Below are positions 54,545-63,048 of a stretch of 64,000 bases of DNA, in pieces. The notes beneath the pieces are model-generated. The model did not search any database. It worked only from the letters and a program-made list of their open reading frames with translations, and was not told the DNA's origin. A program made the translations under genes and the position numbers. Source of the DNA: Pleomorphochaeta sp963664495 (lineage in GTDB: Bacteria > Spirochaetota > Spirochaetia > Sphaerochaetales > Sphaerochaetaceae); the NCBI GenBank assembly GCA_965140795.1, contig OZ223470.1:2604001-2668000 (forward strand), in the 5' to 3' direction. Each line of letters begins with the position of its first letter. Position 1 is the stretch's first letter.

Positions 54545-55324
54545 TTATGCTAAAACAAGATTGATATTTTTTTCATACAATCTTTTGATTTTTCCTTTAT
54601 CAAGATTTTTATCAGTCACTAAGACATCAATTTTTTCTAAACTTTCCACAAATGTGAAAGCTGCTTGATCAATTTTAGAAGAATCAGCAACTACGATTGT
54701 TTTTTTAGCATTATTAATCATTGTTGATTTTGTTGCTTTTTCTTGAGGAATAGATGAGAAAATACCTTCATCTATTAATAATCCACTTACACCTATTATT
54801 GCAACATCAGCTCTATATAAATTGATTTGATCGACACAAGTTGGTCCAAGAATAACATCTGTTTGAGACTCTAATTCTCCTCCAGTTAATATTACTCTAT
54901 TGCCATTTAGTCCTACCATTGATTGAGCTATTGATAAACTATTTGTAACAATAAATAATTCTTTTAATATACTCATTTCTTTTGTTAAATACGATATGGT
55001 ACTTCCACCATCAAGAAAAATGCTTTGCCCATTTTTTAGTAATTTTACAGTTGCTTTAGCAATCGCTATTTTGTTTTCTATAGATTGATTCAACCTAGAT
55101 TCTATTGAAGTTTTTTGCCAAACTGTTTTTTCCGTGTTACTTATAGCTCCACCATGAGTTCTAACAATATGACCTTGTTTTTCAAGTGCTATTAAATCTC
55201 TTCTAATGGTAACTTCTGTTACACCAAATGTTTCAGCCAATTGAGAAACATTTGCTCTTCTATTAGAAATTATATAGCTTTTTATAGAATTTTGTCTTTC
55301 AATAATAAATTCTTTATTTTTCAT
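54545..55324 (-). CDS. DeoR-family transcriptional regulator
   Basis: This 259-residue regulator has an N-terminal DeoR HTH at about 5-57 (ERQNSIKSYIISNRRANVSQLAETFGVTEV then TIRRDLIALEKQGHI). A sugar-phosphate isomerase-like C-terminal domain follows, including SIFLDGGSTISYLTKEM and ADVAIIGVSGLLIDEGIFS. DeoR proteins usually bind a phosphorylated sugar as inducer. It lies directly upstream of the PfkB gene and after the transporter genes on the same strand, so it is the likely local regulator. A 12-bp inverted repeat lies in the gap before it. Confidence 0.92.
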   Translation of the reverse strand: MKNKEFIIERQNSIKSYIISNRRANVSQLAETFGVTEVTIRRDLIALEKQGHIVRTHGGAISNTEKTVWQKTSIESRLNQSIENKIAIAKATVKLLKNGQSIFLDGGSTISYLTKEMSILKELFIVTNSLSIAQSMVGLNGNRVILTGGELESQTDVILGPTCVDQINLYRADVAIIGVSGLLIDEGIFSSIPQEKATKSTMINNAKKTIVVADSSKIDQAAFTFVESLEKIDVLVTDKNLDKGKIKRLYEKNINLVLA

Positions 55325-55426
55325 ATAGTCTCCAGTCTAATGATTTATGCAATAACTTCCAATATTATGATAAAATTTTTATACAAAAATCAATAATATT
55401 TTTCTCTTGAATTCAGATGTTTGTTC

Positions 55427-55457
55427 ACTACTAATTTATATTTCTTAAATTAGTAGT
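55427..55457 (-). terminator. Hairpin between afuC-like gene and deoR
   Basis: ACTACTAATTTA (55427-55438) pairs perfectly with TAAATTAGTAGT (55446-55457), a 12-bp stem with a 7-base loop. No strong T tract follows on the minus strand, so it may be an attenuator, mRNA end protector or an operator for the DeoR protein. It lies between the transporter gene and deoR. Confidence 0.5.
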
Positions 55458-55513
55458 AAACTTAAATATTAATTATATTAATTAAATGTTTAAAAATTAT
55501 TAATTAATATTAT

Positions 55514-56605
55514 TTAATTTATTCTATGTAATATATGGATTGAATCTTCTAATATGCCGAAAGTAATTTCATCCCCTTCGTTATAAGTTTTTTTTGAAGA
55601 TGGGTTATAATCAGAAATTTCTAATTCTTGATTTAAGAAATCAAACCAATAATCTTGGCTAACACCCATATATACTGTTTTATTTACAACTGATTTAAAT
55701 GAATCAAGTGTTAAATCTACAGCTTCTGGACGTATAATTACATCGAGTATTTCACCTTTTTTAAAGTTTTTTGCATCATCTCTTTTTATATTATATTCTT
55801 GAGATTCAATTGAAATTTTTACAGTATCTTTTGTAGTAGATAAAACTTTACCTTCAATAATATTTGCTTTACCAATAAAGTTTGAAACAAATGTGTTAGC
55901 AGGTTTTTGATATATTTCTTGAGGAGTTCCAACTTGTTGTATTACGCCATCTTTTAAGATTACGATTTTATCACTCATGGCCATAGCTTCACTTTGATCG
56001 TGAGTAACATAAATTGAGGTAATACCTACATCTTTTTGAATCCTTCTGATTTCATCTCTCATATGGAGTCTTAATTTTGCATCTAAGTTAGATAAAGGTT
56101 CATCAAATAATAATACTCCAGGATTTTGTACTAAAGCTCTAACTAATGCTACTCTTTGTTGTTGCCCTCCACTCATTTGAGATGGAACACGTTTTGAAAA
56201 ATTATCCATTTGTACAATTTTTAATCCATCTAATACTTTTCCGGATATTTCATTTGAATCAATTTTTTTTAATTTTAGGCCATACGCAATATTATCAAAA
56301 ACATTCAAATGTGGAAAAAGTGCATAGTTTTGGAAAACCATTCCTAAATCTCTTTTGTCTGGAGTTTTATTTATAACATCATCTTCATTGAATAATATTT
56401 TACCAGCTGTTGGTAATTCAAATCCAGCTATCATTCTTAAAAGAGTTGTTTTTCCACAACCTGATGGGCCTAAAAGAGTTACAAATTCTCCTGGTTCAAT
56501 TGTTAAGTTTACATTTTGAACTGCATGAACTTCTCCTCTTGTGGCTGTTATAAAAGTTTTGGATAAATTTACTAATTCAACTCTTTTTGCGTTTGTTTTA
56601 TTCAT
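55514..56605 (-). CDS. ABC transporter ATPase of an AfuABC/FbpABC-type importer
   Basis: This 363-residue ATPase has Walker A GPSGCGKTTLLRMIAGFELP, Q-loop VFQNYALFPHLNVFDNIAYG, signature PSQMSGGQQQRVALVRALVQNP and Walker B VLLFDEPLSNLDAKLR. The C-terminal TOBE-type domain includes GKANIIEGKVLSTTKD and IIRPEAVDLTL. It powers the permease encoded next to it (genes overlap by one base at 56605). The last of the three transporter genes. Substrate is discussed at the binding protein. Confidence 0.9.
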   Translation of the reverse strand: MNKTNAKRVELVNLSKTFITATRGEVHAVQNVNLTIEPGEFVTLLGPSGCGKTTLLRMIAGFELPTAGKILFNEDDVINKTPDKRDLGMVFQNYALFPHLNVFDNIAYGLKLKKIDSNEISGKVLDGLKIVQMDNFSKRVPSQMSGGQQQRVALVRALVQNPGVLLFDEPLSNLDAKLRLHMRDEIRRIQKDVGITSIYVTHDQSEAMAMSDKIVILKDGVIQQVGTPQEIYQKPANTFVSNFIGKANIIEGKVLSTTKDTVKISIESQEYNIKRDDAKNFKKGEILDVIIRPEAVDLTLDSFKSVVNKTVYMGVSQDYWFDFLNQELEISDYNPSSKKTYNEGDEITFGILEDSIHILHRIN

Positions 56606-58293
56606 TACATATCTCCATTAATATCTATTTTTAATAGTTTGAATATTAGTTTCATTATTACCATTACACAAGCAACGAGGAAAATTAAAACTAAACAATA
56701 AGCGTTTGCAGCTCCATAATATCCTTGGTCAACTTGGTTCATGATTGCTACAGTCATCATTTGCCATCTAGCTGAAACTAAGAAAATAATTGTACTTACT
56801 AGAGTCATTCCTCTAATAAATGCATATAATAAACTGCTAAAGAATACTGGTTTAATAAGTGGTAGTGTAATTGAGGTAAAAACCTTACTGCTGTTTGCTC
56901 CACTTATTGTGGCAGCTTCTTCAATACTTGGATCAATTTGTTTTAATGCGGCAATACCAGATCTTGTACCTATTGGAAAACTTCTGATTACAAGAGCAAC
57001 AATTAATATAAATGAAGTTCCTGTTAGAATAATTGGTCTTGTATTGTAAGTTAATACATATCCTAAACCTATTACTGTTCCAGGTAGTGCAATTGCCATT
57101 AAAATACACCATTCAATTATTTTTCTACCAGGGAAGGATTTTCTTACAATTAGGAAAGCTGAAATCATTCCTAAAATTCCAGCAATTGGTGTTGCAATTA
57201 GAGATAATGTCGTAGTGTCAACAATATATTTTCTACCAATTGTAAATACATATTTTATCCATTTTATAGTTAATGAATAATCAGCACCCCATAATTTTAC
57301 AAATGCTCCAATGGGCACTAAAGCGTATAAACTTATAACAAAAATACAAATTAATAAACATATTATGTATACAGGAGTTGTAACTTTTTTATTGTTGTTT
57401 AAAATTCTTTCTTTTGCTACTTTACCAGTTACTGTGACGTAAGATTTTTTACCAATAACACTATTTTGTAGATAATATGCTAATAATGAAATTAGAAGTA
57501 AAATTACTGCTAAAGCAGTTGCTCCAGCCATATCATAACTTCCAATTCCTTGTTGATAAATTTGAACTGCCATTGTGGTAAAATCCCCACCAATAACAAT
57601 AGCATTTCCAAAGTCTGCTAAAGATTGAATGAAAATTAATAACATAGCATTCGCAATACCAGGTAGCATTAAAGGTAAAGTAACTGTAGTAAAAACTTTC
57701 CATCTATTGGCCCCTAAAGCTTGAGAAGCTTCTTCAACGGAAGGGTCAATATTTTGTAATAAATTTCTAAGCATTAAATAACCAATGGGAAAGAAGGAAA
57801 GAGTTTGGGTCATTGCCAATCCCCAGAATCCATAAATATCATTTCTTATATGGAATATTTCATAACTTATTAAACCACTTCTACCAAATAGAAGAATAGC
57901 TGATAAAGAAATTACAAATGGAGGTGAAATCATTGGCATAATTGATAAAACATTAAAAATCTTTTTATGAGGTATAGCTAAATATGTAGTAGCATAAGCA
58001 AATAAAAAAGCGATAATAGTTCCAAATATAGAAACAGTGAGCCCTAATTTTAATGTGTTGCCAATTATCATTCTATTAAAACGACTAACAAATATTTTAC
58101 CATAATTATAAAGTGAAAAGCCGCCATCAGAAACTATACTTTCCTTTAAAATAGAACTTAAAGGAAAAATAATAAACATTAAAACAAAAATGGAAACTAC
58201 TGCAACTGTAACGAGAAGGATTGGATCTCTCATCGTAAATTTTAATTGTCGAAAGTATCTATTAATACTACTTTCGTTTGAATTGTTTTCCAT
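56605..58293 (-). CDS. ABC transporter permease, fused two-domain (AfuB/FbpB type)
   Basis: This 562-residue permease has two fused binding-protein-dependent transport domains, with about twelve membrane segments. The two EAA loops are visible: NIDPSVEEASQALGANRWKVFTTVTLP followed by LMLPGIANAML, and QIDPSIEEAATISGANSSKVFTSITLP followed by LIKPVFFSSL. Both face the ATPase. Single-protein double permeases are typical of FbpB/AfuB. It overlaps the ATPase gene and is preceded by a GC-rich stem-loop that follows the binding-protein gene. Confidence 0.9.
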   Translation of the reverse strand: MENNSNESSINRYFRQLKFTMRDPILLVTVAVVSIFVLMFIIFPLSSILKESIVSDGGFSLYNYGKIFVSRFNRMIIGNTLKLGLTVSIFGTIIAFLFAYATTYLAIPHKKIFNVLSIMPMISPPFVISLSAILLFGRSGLISYEIFHIRNDIYGFWGLAMTQTLSFFPIGYLMLRNLLQNIDPSVEEASQALGANRWKVFTTVTLPLMLPGIANAMLLIFIQSLADFGNAIVIGGDFTTMAVQIYQQGIGSYDMAGATALAVILLLISLLAYYLQNSVIGKKSYVTVTGKVAKERILNNNKKVTTPVYIICLLICIFVISLYALVPIGAFVKLWGADYSLTIKWIKYVFTIGRKYIVDTTTLSLIATPIAGILGMISAFLIVRKSFPGRKIIEWCILMAIALPGTVIGLGYVLTYNTRPIILTGTSFILIVALVIRSFPIGTRSGIAALKQIDPSIEEAATISGANSSKVFTSITLPLIKPVFFSSLLYAFIRGMTLVSTIIFLVSARWQMMTVAIMNQVDQGYYGAANAYCLVLIFLVACVMVIMKLIFKLLKIDINGDM

Positions 58294-58313
58294 AACATCT
58301 CCTAATTAGAAAT

Positions 58314-58339
58314 ATAGGAACCCCATAAGGGGCTCCTAT
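58314..58339 (-). repeat. Intercistronic stem-loop after the binding-protein gene
   Basis: ATAGGAACCCC (58314-58324) pairs with GGGGCTCCTAT (58329-58339) with one wobble around ATAA. It lies between the binding-protein stop (58365) and the permease ATG (58293). No T tract follows, so it is likelier to stabilise the upstream message or partly terminate, which would raise binding-protein levels over the permease. Confidence 0.6.
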
Positions 58340-58364
58340 TCGAAATACATGACGAGCCCATTTT

Positions 58365-59387
58365 TTATTTAGTAGGAGGAGTTGTCATTGTTAATTCATT
58401 GAATTTTTCTACGAATGCTGTTCTGTTATTACCAGCCCAAACATCATCTTGAACAATAAGTTTTGTTCCAGCCAATTGTCTACATTCTTCTGGTGGTACA
58501 GCATCAGGATTTGTTAAGAATTGAAGAGCATTAACTGTTTGTCCCATTTCTTGTACTTTAGCAGTTAAAACGAAATCAACAAACTTTTTAGCAGCTTCTT
58601 GGTTAGGTGAGTTTTTGATAATACCTACAGCACCAACTTCATAGCCAGTTCCATCAGATGGAGCAGTCATTACAATATGATTATATCCTTCTCTCTTGAA
58701 AGCAATAGCATCATGCAAATAACCAACAGTTAGTCCAGTTTCATGAAGTTGAACCATTCTTCCACCAGCACTACCACTCTTAGTATATTGGCGAACATTT
58801 TCATTTAATTTTTGTAGATAATCCCAACCAGCTTCTTCCCCTTTTAATTGAAGAATTGTTACTAATACATTATATGCAGTTGAAGAAGATCCTGGATGTG
58901 CCATAACAATTTCACCTTTAAATGCAGGATTTAATAAATCATCCCAAGTTTGAGGTAATTCTAGATTATTAGCATCTAACCATTCTTTATCTCCATAGAA
59001 ACCTAAATAGCCACTATAAATACCAGTCCAAGCGCCATTAGGATCTTTGAATTGTTCTGGGAAATTAGCAGCTACAGGGCTTTTGTAATGTTCTAATAAA
59101 CCAAGTTTATCAGCTTCAATAAAAGTTAATGAGCCACCACCATACCAAACACTAGCCTGTGGATTTTCTTTTTCTGCTTTAATTCTTGCAAAAATTTCTC
59201 CACCACTCATTCTAACATAGTTAGTTTTTATACCAGTTTCTTTTTCAAAAGCTTGACAGACTAATGCGCCATGTTCTTCTAACATACCAGTATAAACAGT
59301 CAAAGTTTGATTCTCTTCGCTACCCTGAGCAAATAGGGGAGTGCAAAGTGAAATAAGAACTAATAAAGTAATAAAAATTTTTCTCAT
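58365..59387 (-). CDS. ABC substrate-binding protein, AfuA-like (hexose-phosphate type candidate)
   Basis: This 340-residue periplasmic protein begins with a signal peptide (MRKIFITLLVLISLCTPLFA, about 20 residues; no lipobox Cys). It has the FbpA-like fold (TLTVYTGMLEEHGALVCQAF and WYGGGSLTFIEAD). Iron-binding FbpA proteins use an adjacent Tyr pair where this protein has His225-Asp226 in VGYLHDAI, and it has Glu250 in GTGYEVGAV and a TKSGSAGG loop at 202-209. After signal removal these fall near the His/Asp/Glu residues reported for the hexose-phosphate binder AfuA. Sugar-phosphate uptake is therefore inferred; phosphonate or other phosphorylated ligands remain possible. AAGGAG precedes ATG 59387. 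Confidence 0.8.
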   Translation of the reverse strand: MRKIFITLLVLISLCTPLFAQGSEENQTLTVYTGMLEEHGALVCQAFEKETGIKTNYVRMSGGEIFARIKAEKENPQASVWYGGGSLTFIEADKLGLLEHYKSPVAANFPEQFKDPNGAWTGIYSGYLGFYGDKEWLDANNLELPQTWDDLLNPAFKGEIVMAHPGSSSTAYNVLVTILQLKGEEAGWDYLQKLNENVRQYTKSGSAGGRMVQLHETGLTVGYLHDAIAFKREGYNHIVMTAPSDGTGYEVGAVGIIKNSPNQEAAKKFVDFVLTAKVQEMGQTVNALQFLTNPDAVPPEECRQLAGTKLIVQDDVWAGNNRTAFVEKFNELTMTTPPTK

Positions 59388-59471
59388 TTTAAAAACTCCT
59401 TTTGTTTTTCATTTATAATAATGTGTCTGAAAAATCTATATGTCAAGAAAAAAAATAAAAATACTAAAAAT

Positions 59472-59496
59472 GATTATTTATGATTGATTTAATCAA
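59472..59496 (+). promoter_or_regulatory. Candidate operator between the divergent afuA-like and HAD genes
   Basis: GATTATTTATGATTG (59472-59486) recurs as its exact reverse complement at 60357-60371, beyond the HAD gene. An overlapping palindrome TTGATT-T-AATCAA is at 59484-59496. Both lie between the divergent transporter and HAD genes and could bind the DeoR or another regulator. Direct evidence is only the repeats. Confidence 0.45.
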
Positions 59497-59519
59497 CTAA
59501 AGGATTTATTATAGATGAT

Positions 59520-60350
59520 ATGAATAAGTTAAAAAATTTAAAGGCAATAATTTTGGATTTAGATGGGACTCTATTGAATCCACAATTAACAATTTCTGAA
59601 GATACAAAAAACACCCTAATTCAATTAAGAAAAAGTGGTGTTTTAATTATAATTGCAACAGGAAGAACTCCACAAACAGCAATTCCAATGACTAAAGATT
59701 TAAATATAAATGTTCCTATGGTTTTAGCAAATGGAGCATTAATTTTTGATCCTTTAACTGAACAAATAATTGATACTATTTCTATTAGTGAAAACACAGT
59801 ATCTTATTTATTTGATTTATCAAAACAATTATCAAAAAGTTTAAATATTTATACCCCAAAGAATATTTATCTTGAAGATGATAAGATTAGTCCATATATG
59901 ATGGAAAGTGGAGATAGTGGAAGTAATTTATTACCTCATAGCAAATTAAATTTATCAAATGAAAAAGTTTTAAAGTGTGAATTTTATGGCAAAGGAGAAG
60001 GCGTAAATAAAGAACTCATAAATTTGATAAAAGAAAAAAGCAAGGTATTAGAGGATGAACTATATGTTACTTCTGCACATATTAATTATTTAGAAATATT
60101 AAATAAACAAGTTAATAAATATTCTGGTATTATTAATGTTATAAATAAACTCGGGTTAAAAGATAATGAAGTTTTAGCTTTTGGGGATAGTCATAATGAT
60201 TTAGAAATGCTTGATAAGTTACCAAACTCTGTTGCAATGGGAAATGCAGGAGATAATGTTAAACAAGTCGCTAAATATGTAACAAAGTTGAATTCAGAAG
60301 ATGGTATTGCATATTTTATTAAAAATAATACCGATTTGATCATTAAATGA
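59520..60350 (+). CDS. HAD-family (Cof-type) sugar-phosphate phosphatase
   Basis: This 276-residue phosphatase has the Cof-type HAD signature: motif I ILDLDGTLLNPQLTIS with the nucleophilic Asp, motif II IIIATGRTPQT with Thr, the C2 cap in the middle, and motif IV EVLAFGDSHNDLEMLDKL with metal-binding Asp residues. Members often dephosphorylate sugar phosphates or FMN. It is divergent from the AfuA-like transporter and close to a PfkB kinase. ATG 59520 is the earliest in-frame start; the best SD-like AAAGGA is about 15-20 bases away, which is long. Confidence 0.9.
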   Translation: MNKLKNLKAIILDLDGTLLNPQLTISEDTKNTLIQLRKSGVLIIIATGRTPQTAIPMTKDLNINVPMVLANGALIFDPLTEQIIDTISISENTVSYLFDLSKQLSKSLNIYTPKNIYLEDDKISPYMMESGDSGSNLLPHSKLNLSNEKVLKCEFYGKGEGVNKELINLIKEKSKVLEDELYVTSAHINYLEILNKQVNKYSGIINVINKLGLKDNEVLAFGDSHNDLEMLDKLPNSVAMGNAGDNVKQVAKYVTKLNSEDGIAYFIKNNTDLIIK

Positions 60351-60356
60351 TTAAAA

Positions 60357-60371
60357 CAATCATAAATAATC
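60357..60371. repeat. Reverse-complement copy of the operator-like motif downstream of the HAD gene
   Basis: CAATCATAAATAATC is the exact reverse complement of GATTATTTATGATTG at 59472-59486. A related near-palindrome occurs again at about 60409-60428. The three sites flank the HAD gene on both sides. Confidence 0.5.
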
Positions 60372-60472
60372 TTATTTTAGATTTGAAATAATTATTTTTA
60401 GATAAAACAATCATTATAAATGATTATTATAAAATGTTATATAGTAAACTTACCTCTATTAAATAATATAAA

Positions 60473-60505
60473 AAATCTCTTTAAATTTAATTTTTAAAGA
60501 GATTT
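60473..60505. terminator. Terminator between the HAD and glycerate kinase genes
   Basis: AAATCTCTTTAAA (60473-60485) pairs perfectly with TTTAAAGAGATTT (60493-60505), a 13-bp stem and 7-base loop with T-rich sequence on the right and A-rich on the left. It sits between convergent genes and can serve both. Confidence 0.85.
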
Positions 60506-60537
60506 AATTTGTAATTATGTTATTTATTTTTTATATT

Positions 60538-61668
60538 TTATTTAATATTTTTTAATTGTATTTGTAAAATTTTCCATAATCTAAAAGATTCATCTTCAGT
60601 TAGAGTTAAAGAGTTTTTCATAGCTTCTTCAAGAATCATGGCACGGCTTGTAGTTGATACTATTCCATCTATTCCTAAATCATATAAAGTTTCAGTACCT
60701 TTTCCAATATCACCTGCTAATGCTATAACTGTAACACCCCATTTTTTAGCTAATTTAGCAACTCCAACTGGGACTTTGCCTCTTTTGCTTTGTCCATCAA
60801 TTTTACCTTCACCTGTAATAACTAAATCAGCTTTAGCTACTGCTTCTTCAAACCCTATAGCTGTTAAAACTAATTCAATACCACTAGTAAGTTCTGCATT
60901 TAAAAATGCTTTTAGTGCAAAACCAAGTCCACCAGCTGCACCACTACCTGGTTCAAGAGCTTCTTTTTCTTTATTTACAAGTTTTGAAAAGTTTTCCAAG
61001 CTTTTATCAAGATATTCAACAGTTTCTTGATCTGCTCCTTTTTGTGGGCCATAAATATAACTTGCACCATTTATTCCACACAAAGGATTATCTACATCGC
61101 AAGCTACAGAAATTTGTGAAGTAGAAAGATTGTTATCTAGGTTAGATAAATCAAAGCTTTTTATTTTTGCAATGTTTATTCCAATTGGTTTTATTAATTC
61201 ATTATTTTCATCGTAAAATTTAGCACCGAGTGCGCTTAACATTCCGATTCCACCGTCATTTGTTGCACTACCACCAATTCCGATTACTAGATTTTTAATT
61301 CCATTATCAAGTGCATGTTTAATTAATTCACCTGTTCCATAAGTTGTCGTATATAATGGATTCCTTTTTTCATTTGGAACAAGAGGTAAGCCACTAGCAA
61401 TTGCCATTTCTATAAATGCTGTATTTTCATTTCTTACATAACTTGCTTTAATTTTATTGAATAAAGGATCATTTACTTCAATTTCTACTTTGTAATAGCC
61501 TTCTAAACTATTAATTACTTCTATTAATCCTTCTCCACCGTCTGAAACTGGGAATTTGATTATTTCTACGGATTCATCAGCCTTATGAATGCCTCTTTCA
61601 ATAGCTGAAGCAACATCTAAAGAGGTTGCACTTCCTTTAAAAGAATCTGATGCGATTACTACTTTCAT
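60538..61668 (-). CDS. Glycerate kinase (GK type II)
   Basis: This 376-residue kinase converts glycerate to 2- or 3-phosphoglycerate. It starts MKVVIASDSFKGSATSLDVA, then PVSDGGEGLIEVIN, NLVIGIGGSATNDGGIGMLSALG, and the late DLVITGEGKIDGQSKRGKVPVG, all diagnostic of the GlxK/GarK family. The length is normal. ATG 61668 has GGAGG 8 bases upstream; a GTG further out would overlap it. A CdaR-type regulator gene lies immediately upstream. Two 16-bp direct repeats lie in the gap, 32 bases apart. Confidence 0.94.
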   Translation of the reverse strand: MKVVIASDSFKGSATSLDVASAIERGIHKADESVEIIKFPVSDGGEGLIEVINSLEGYYKVEIEVNDPLFNKIKASYVRNENTAFIEMAIASGLPLVPNEKRNPLYTTTYGTGELIKHALDNGIKNLVIGIGGSATNDGGIGMLSALGAKFYDENNELIKPIGINIAKIKSFDLSNLDNNLSTSQISVACDVDNPLCGINGASYIYGPQKGADQETVEYLDKSLENFSKLVNKEKEALEPGSGAAGGLGFALKAFLNAELTSGIELVLTAIGFEEAVAKADLVITGEGKIDGQSKRGKVPVGVAKLAKKWGVTVIALAGDIGKGTETLYDLGIDGIVSTTSRAMILEEAMKNSLTLTEDESFRLWKILQIQLKNIK

Positions 61669-61717
61669 TATTTCCTCCACTTGATATTAGAATAACATGG
61701 AAATATTAAATGCATAA

Positions 61718-61765
61718 TTGTTTTATAAACTAAATATTTAAGTTTTTATTTGTTGTATAAACTAA
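61718..61765 (-). promoter_or_regulatory. Paired direct repeats upstream of glycerate kinase (candidate CdaR operator)
   Basis: TTGTTTTATAAACTAA at 61718-61733 and TTGTTGTATAAACTAA at 61750-61765 are identical at 15 of 16 bases and start exactly 32 bases apart, about three helical turns. The second overlaps the cdaR stop codon. They precede the glycerate kinase on its strand. A dimer of CdaR could bind both. By-eye reading. Confidence 0.55.
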
Positions 61766-62895
61766 TTGTTTGTATTATTTAATTGATAAAAGAAATCAAT
61801 ACAGAGTTGGAACAAAAGGGAATCTCTTATATTTCTAGGATCTAAATTAGTGTCTTCTTTGATTCTATTTAAGTGATATTGCAAAGTATTAGAATGCATA
61901 TTTAATTTTAATGCAGCTCTTTTTATTGATCCATTAAATTCAAAATATGTTTTTAGTATTTCCATAGGTTTTTCAATATTTTCATAATTATATTTTGAAA
62001 ATATTTTATTAATTATTTCAGTTTTTGTTGATGTTGGAATATGTTCATAAATTAATTCAATTGCTAAATCGTTATAGTAGGAAAAACCACTAATATTTTT
62101 TGATCTTTGTATGTTAAGTGCATGTTTTGCATTTTTATAAAAAATATTTATGTTGTAAAAATCTTTAATTATGCTACTAATTCCAATGTAAATTTTTGCA
62201 TTATAGTTTTTTGTTAAATTTATAATTTTAGTTAATTGATTGTTTAGTGTACTCTTTTCTAATTCTTCTGTAGCAATAATTATGTAATTTGATTCTTTAA
62301 AAATTAAATTTGAAGTATTTAATGAATAAATTTTATTTATAATTTTCTTTTCAAGATCAATAGTTAATTGTTGATTTGAAACAGAAATATCTAAAGCAAG
62401 AATTCTTCTTGCCTTTTCAATATTTATATTTAAATCTAACCCTCTTTGGATTAATTGGAGATTATATGGAGTGTTATCGGAGGCAATCCAATCAATTAGA
62501 AAATAATTTTTTATTAATTCTTTATTCCTTTTTTCTTCATCTTTAGCTTTGCCTTCAACAAGAATTTCTGTCATTTTTTTTACAATATTGCCATAAGCTC
62601 TAGTTTTCTCTGAAGTTCCTGTTATCCCAACAACTCCAATTATTTCATGATTAAATTCTATTGGGAAATTTAGACCTTGATAAGTTCCTTGTAAATCAGA
62701 ATCTTTTTCTTGAACCTCTAATTCACTAAGTTTATTTGTAATTATTTTGTATGCACCTTCGTGGAAGGTATTTATTCTATTCTCATTTGAACTAGCTATT
62801 ATAATACCTTTATTATTCATAATATTTATTTTTGTTTTTAGTAATTGAGATATTTCTTTTACTATTTCTTGTGCATCAATTTTTGATAATTCCAT
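61762..62895 (-). CDS. cdaR: CdaR-family transcriptional regulator
   Basis: This 377-residue regulator resembles CdaR/SdaR, which senses sugar diacids or glycerate and controls gar/gud genes. The N-terminal sugar diacid recognition domain (about 1-130) includes IMNNKGIIIASSNENRINTFH and GVVGITGTSEKTRAYGNIV. The C-terminal PucR-type HTH (about 300-370) includes TYFEFNGSIKRAALKLNMHS, then NTLQYHLNRIKEDTNLDPR and DSLLFQLCI. It lies upstream of glycerate kinase on the same strand, separated by paired direct repeats. E. coli CdaR activates glycerate-related genes, matching the context. Confidence 0.9.
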   Translation of the reverse strand: MELSKIDAQEIVKEISQLLKTKINIMNNKGIIIASSNENRINTFHEGAYKIITNKLSELEVQEKDSDLQGTYQGLNFPIEFNHEIIGVVGITGTSEKTRAYGNIVKKMTEILVEGKAKDEEKRNKELIKNYFLIDWIASDNTPYNLQLIQRGLDLNINIEKARRILALDISVSNQQLTIDLEKKIINKIYSLNTSNLIFKESNYIIIATEELEKSTLNNQLTKIINLTKNYNAKIYIGISSIIKDFYNINIFYKNAKHALNIQRSKNISGFSYYNDLAIELIYEHIPTSTKTEIINKIFSKYNYENIEKPMEILKTYFEFNGSIKRAALKLNMHSNTLQYHLNRIKEDTNLDPRNIRDSLLFQLCIDFFYQLNNTNN

Positions 62896-62959
62896 GAAAA
62901 TATATTAACATGGTTTATAATAGCATTGAAAGTATATTTATTTTAAAATGATAAATAGC

Positions 62960-62968
62960 TGCTATAAT
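62960..62968 (+). promoter_or_regulatory. Extended -10 promoter for the DegT-family gene
   Basis: TGCTATAAT at 62960-62968 is a perfect extended -10 (TGn followed by TATAAT), about 80 bases before the GTG start at 63049. The -35 is weak, which extended -10 promoters tolerate. Confidence 0.5.
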
Positions 62969-63048
62969 GTTAAAAAATTAAAATAATTAAAGAAATATTT
63001 TTAATTATCGTATATATTATATTAAGATAGAAAAAAGTAGAGGTTAAT

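Noticed and set aside
58365..59387. Ferric iron-binding FbpA function for the solute-binding protein
   Set aside because: The adjacent Tyr pair expected for Fe(III) binding is absent and is replaced by His-Asp, matching AfuA-type proteins.
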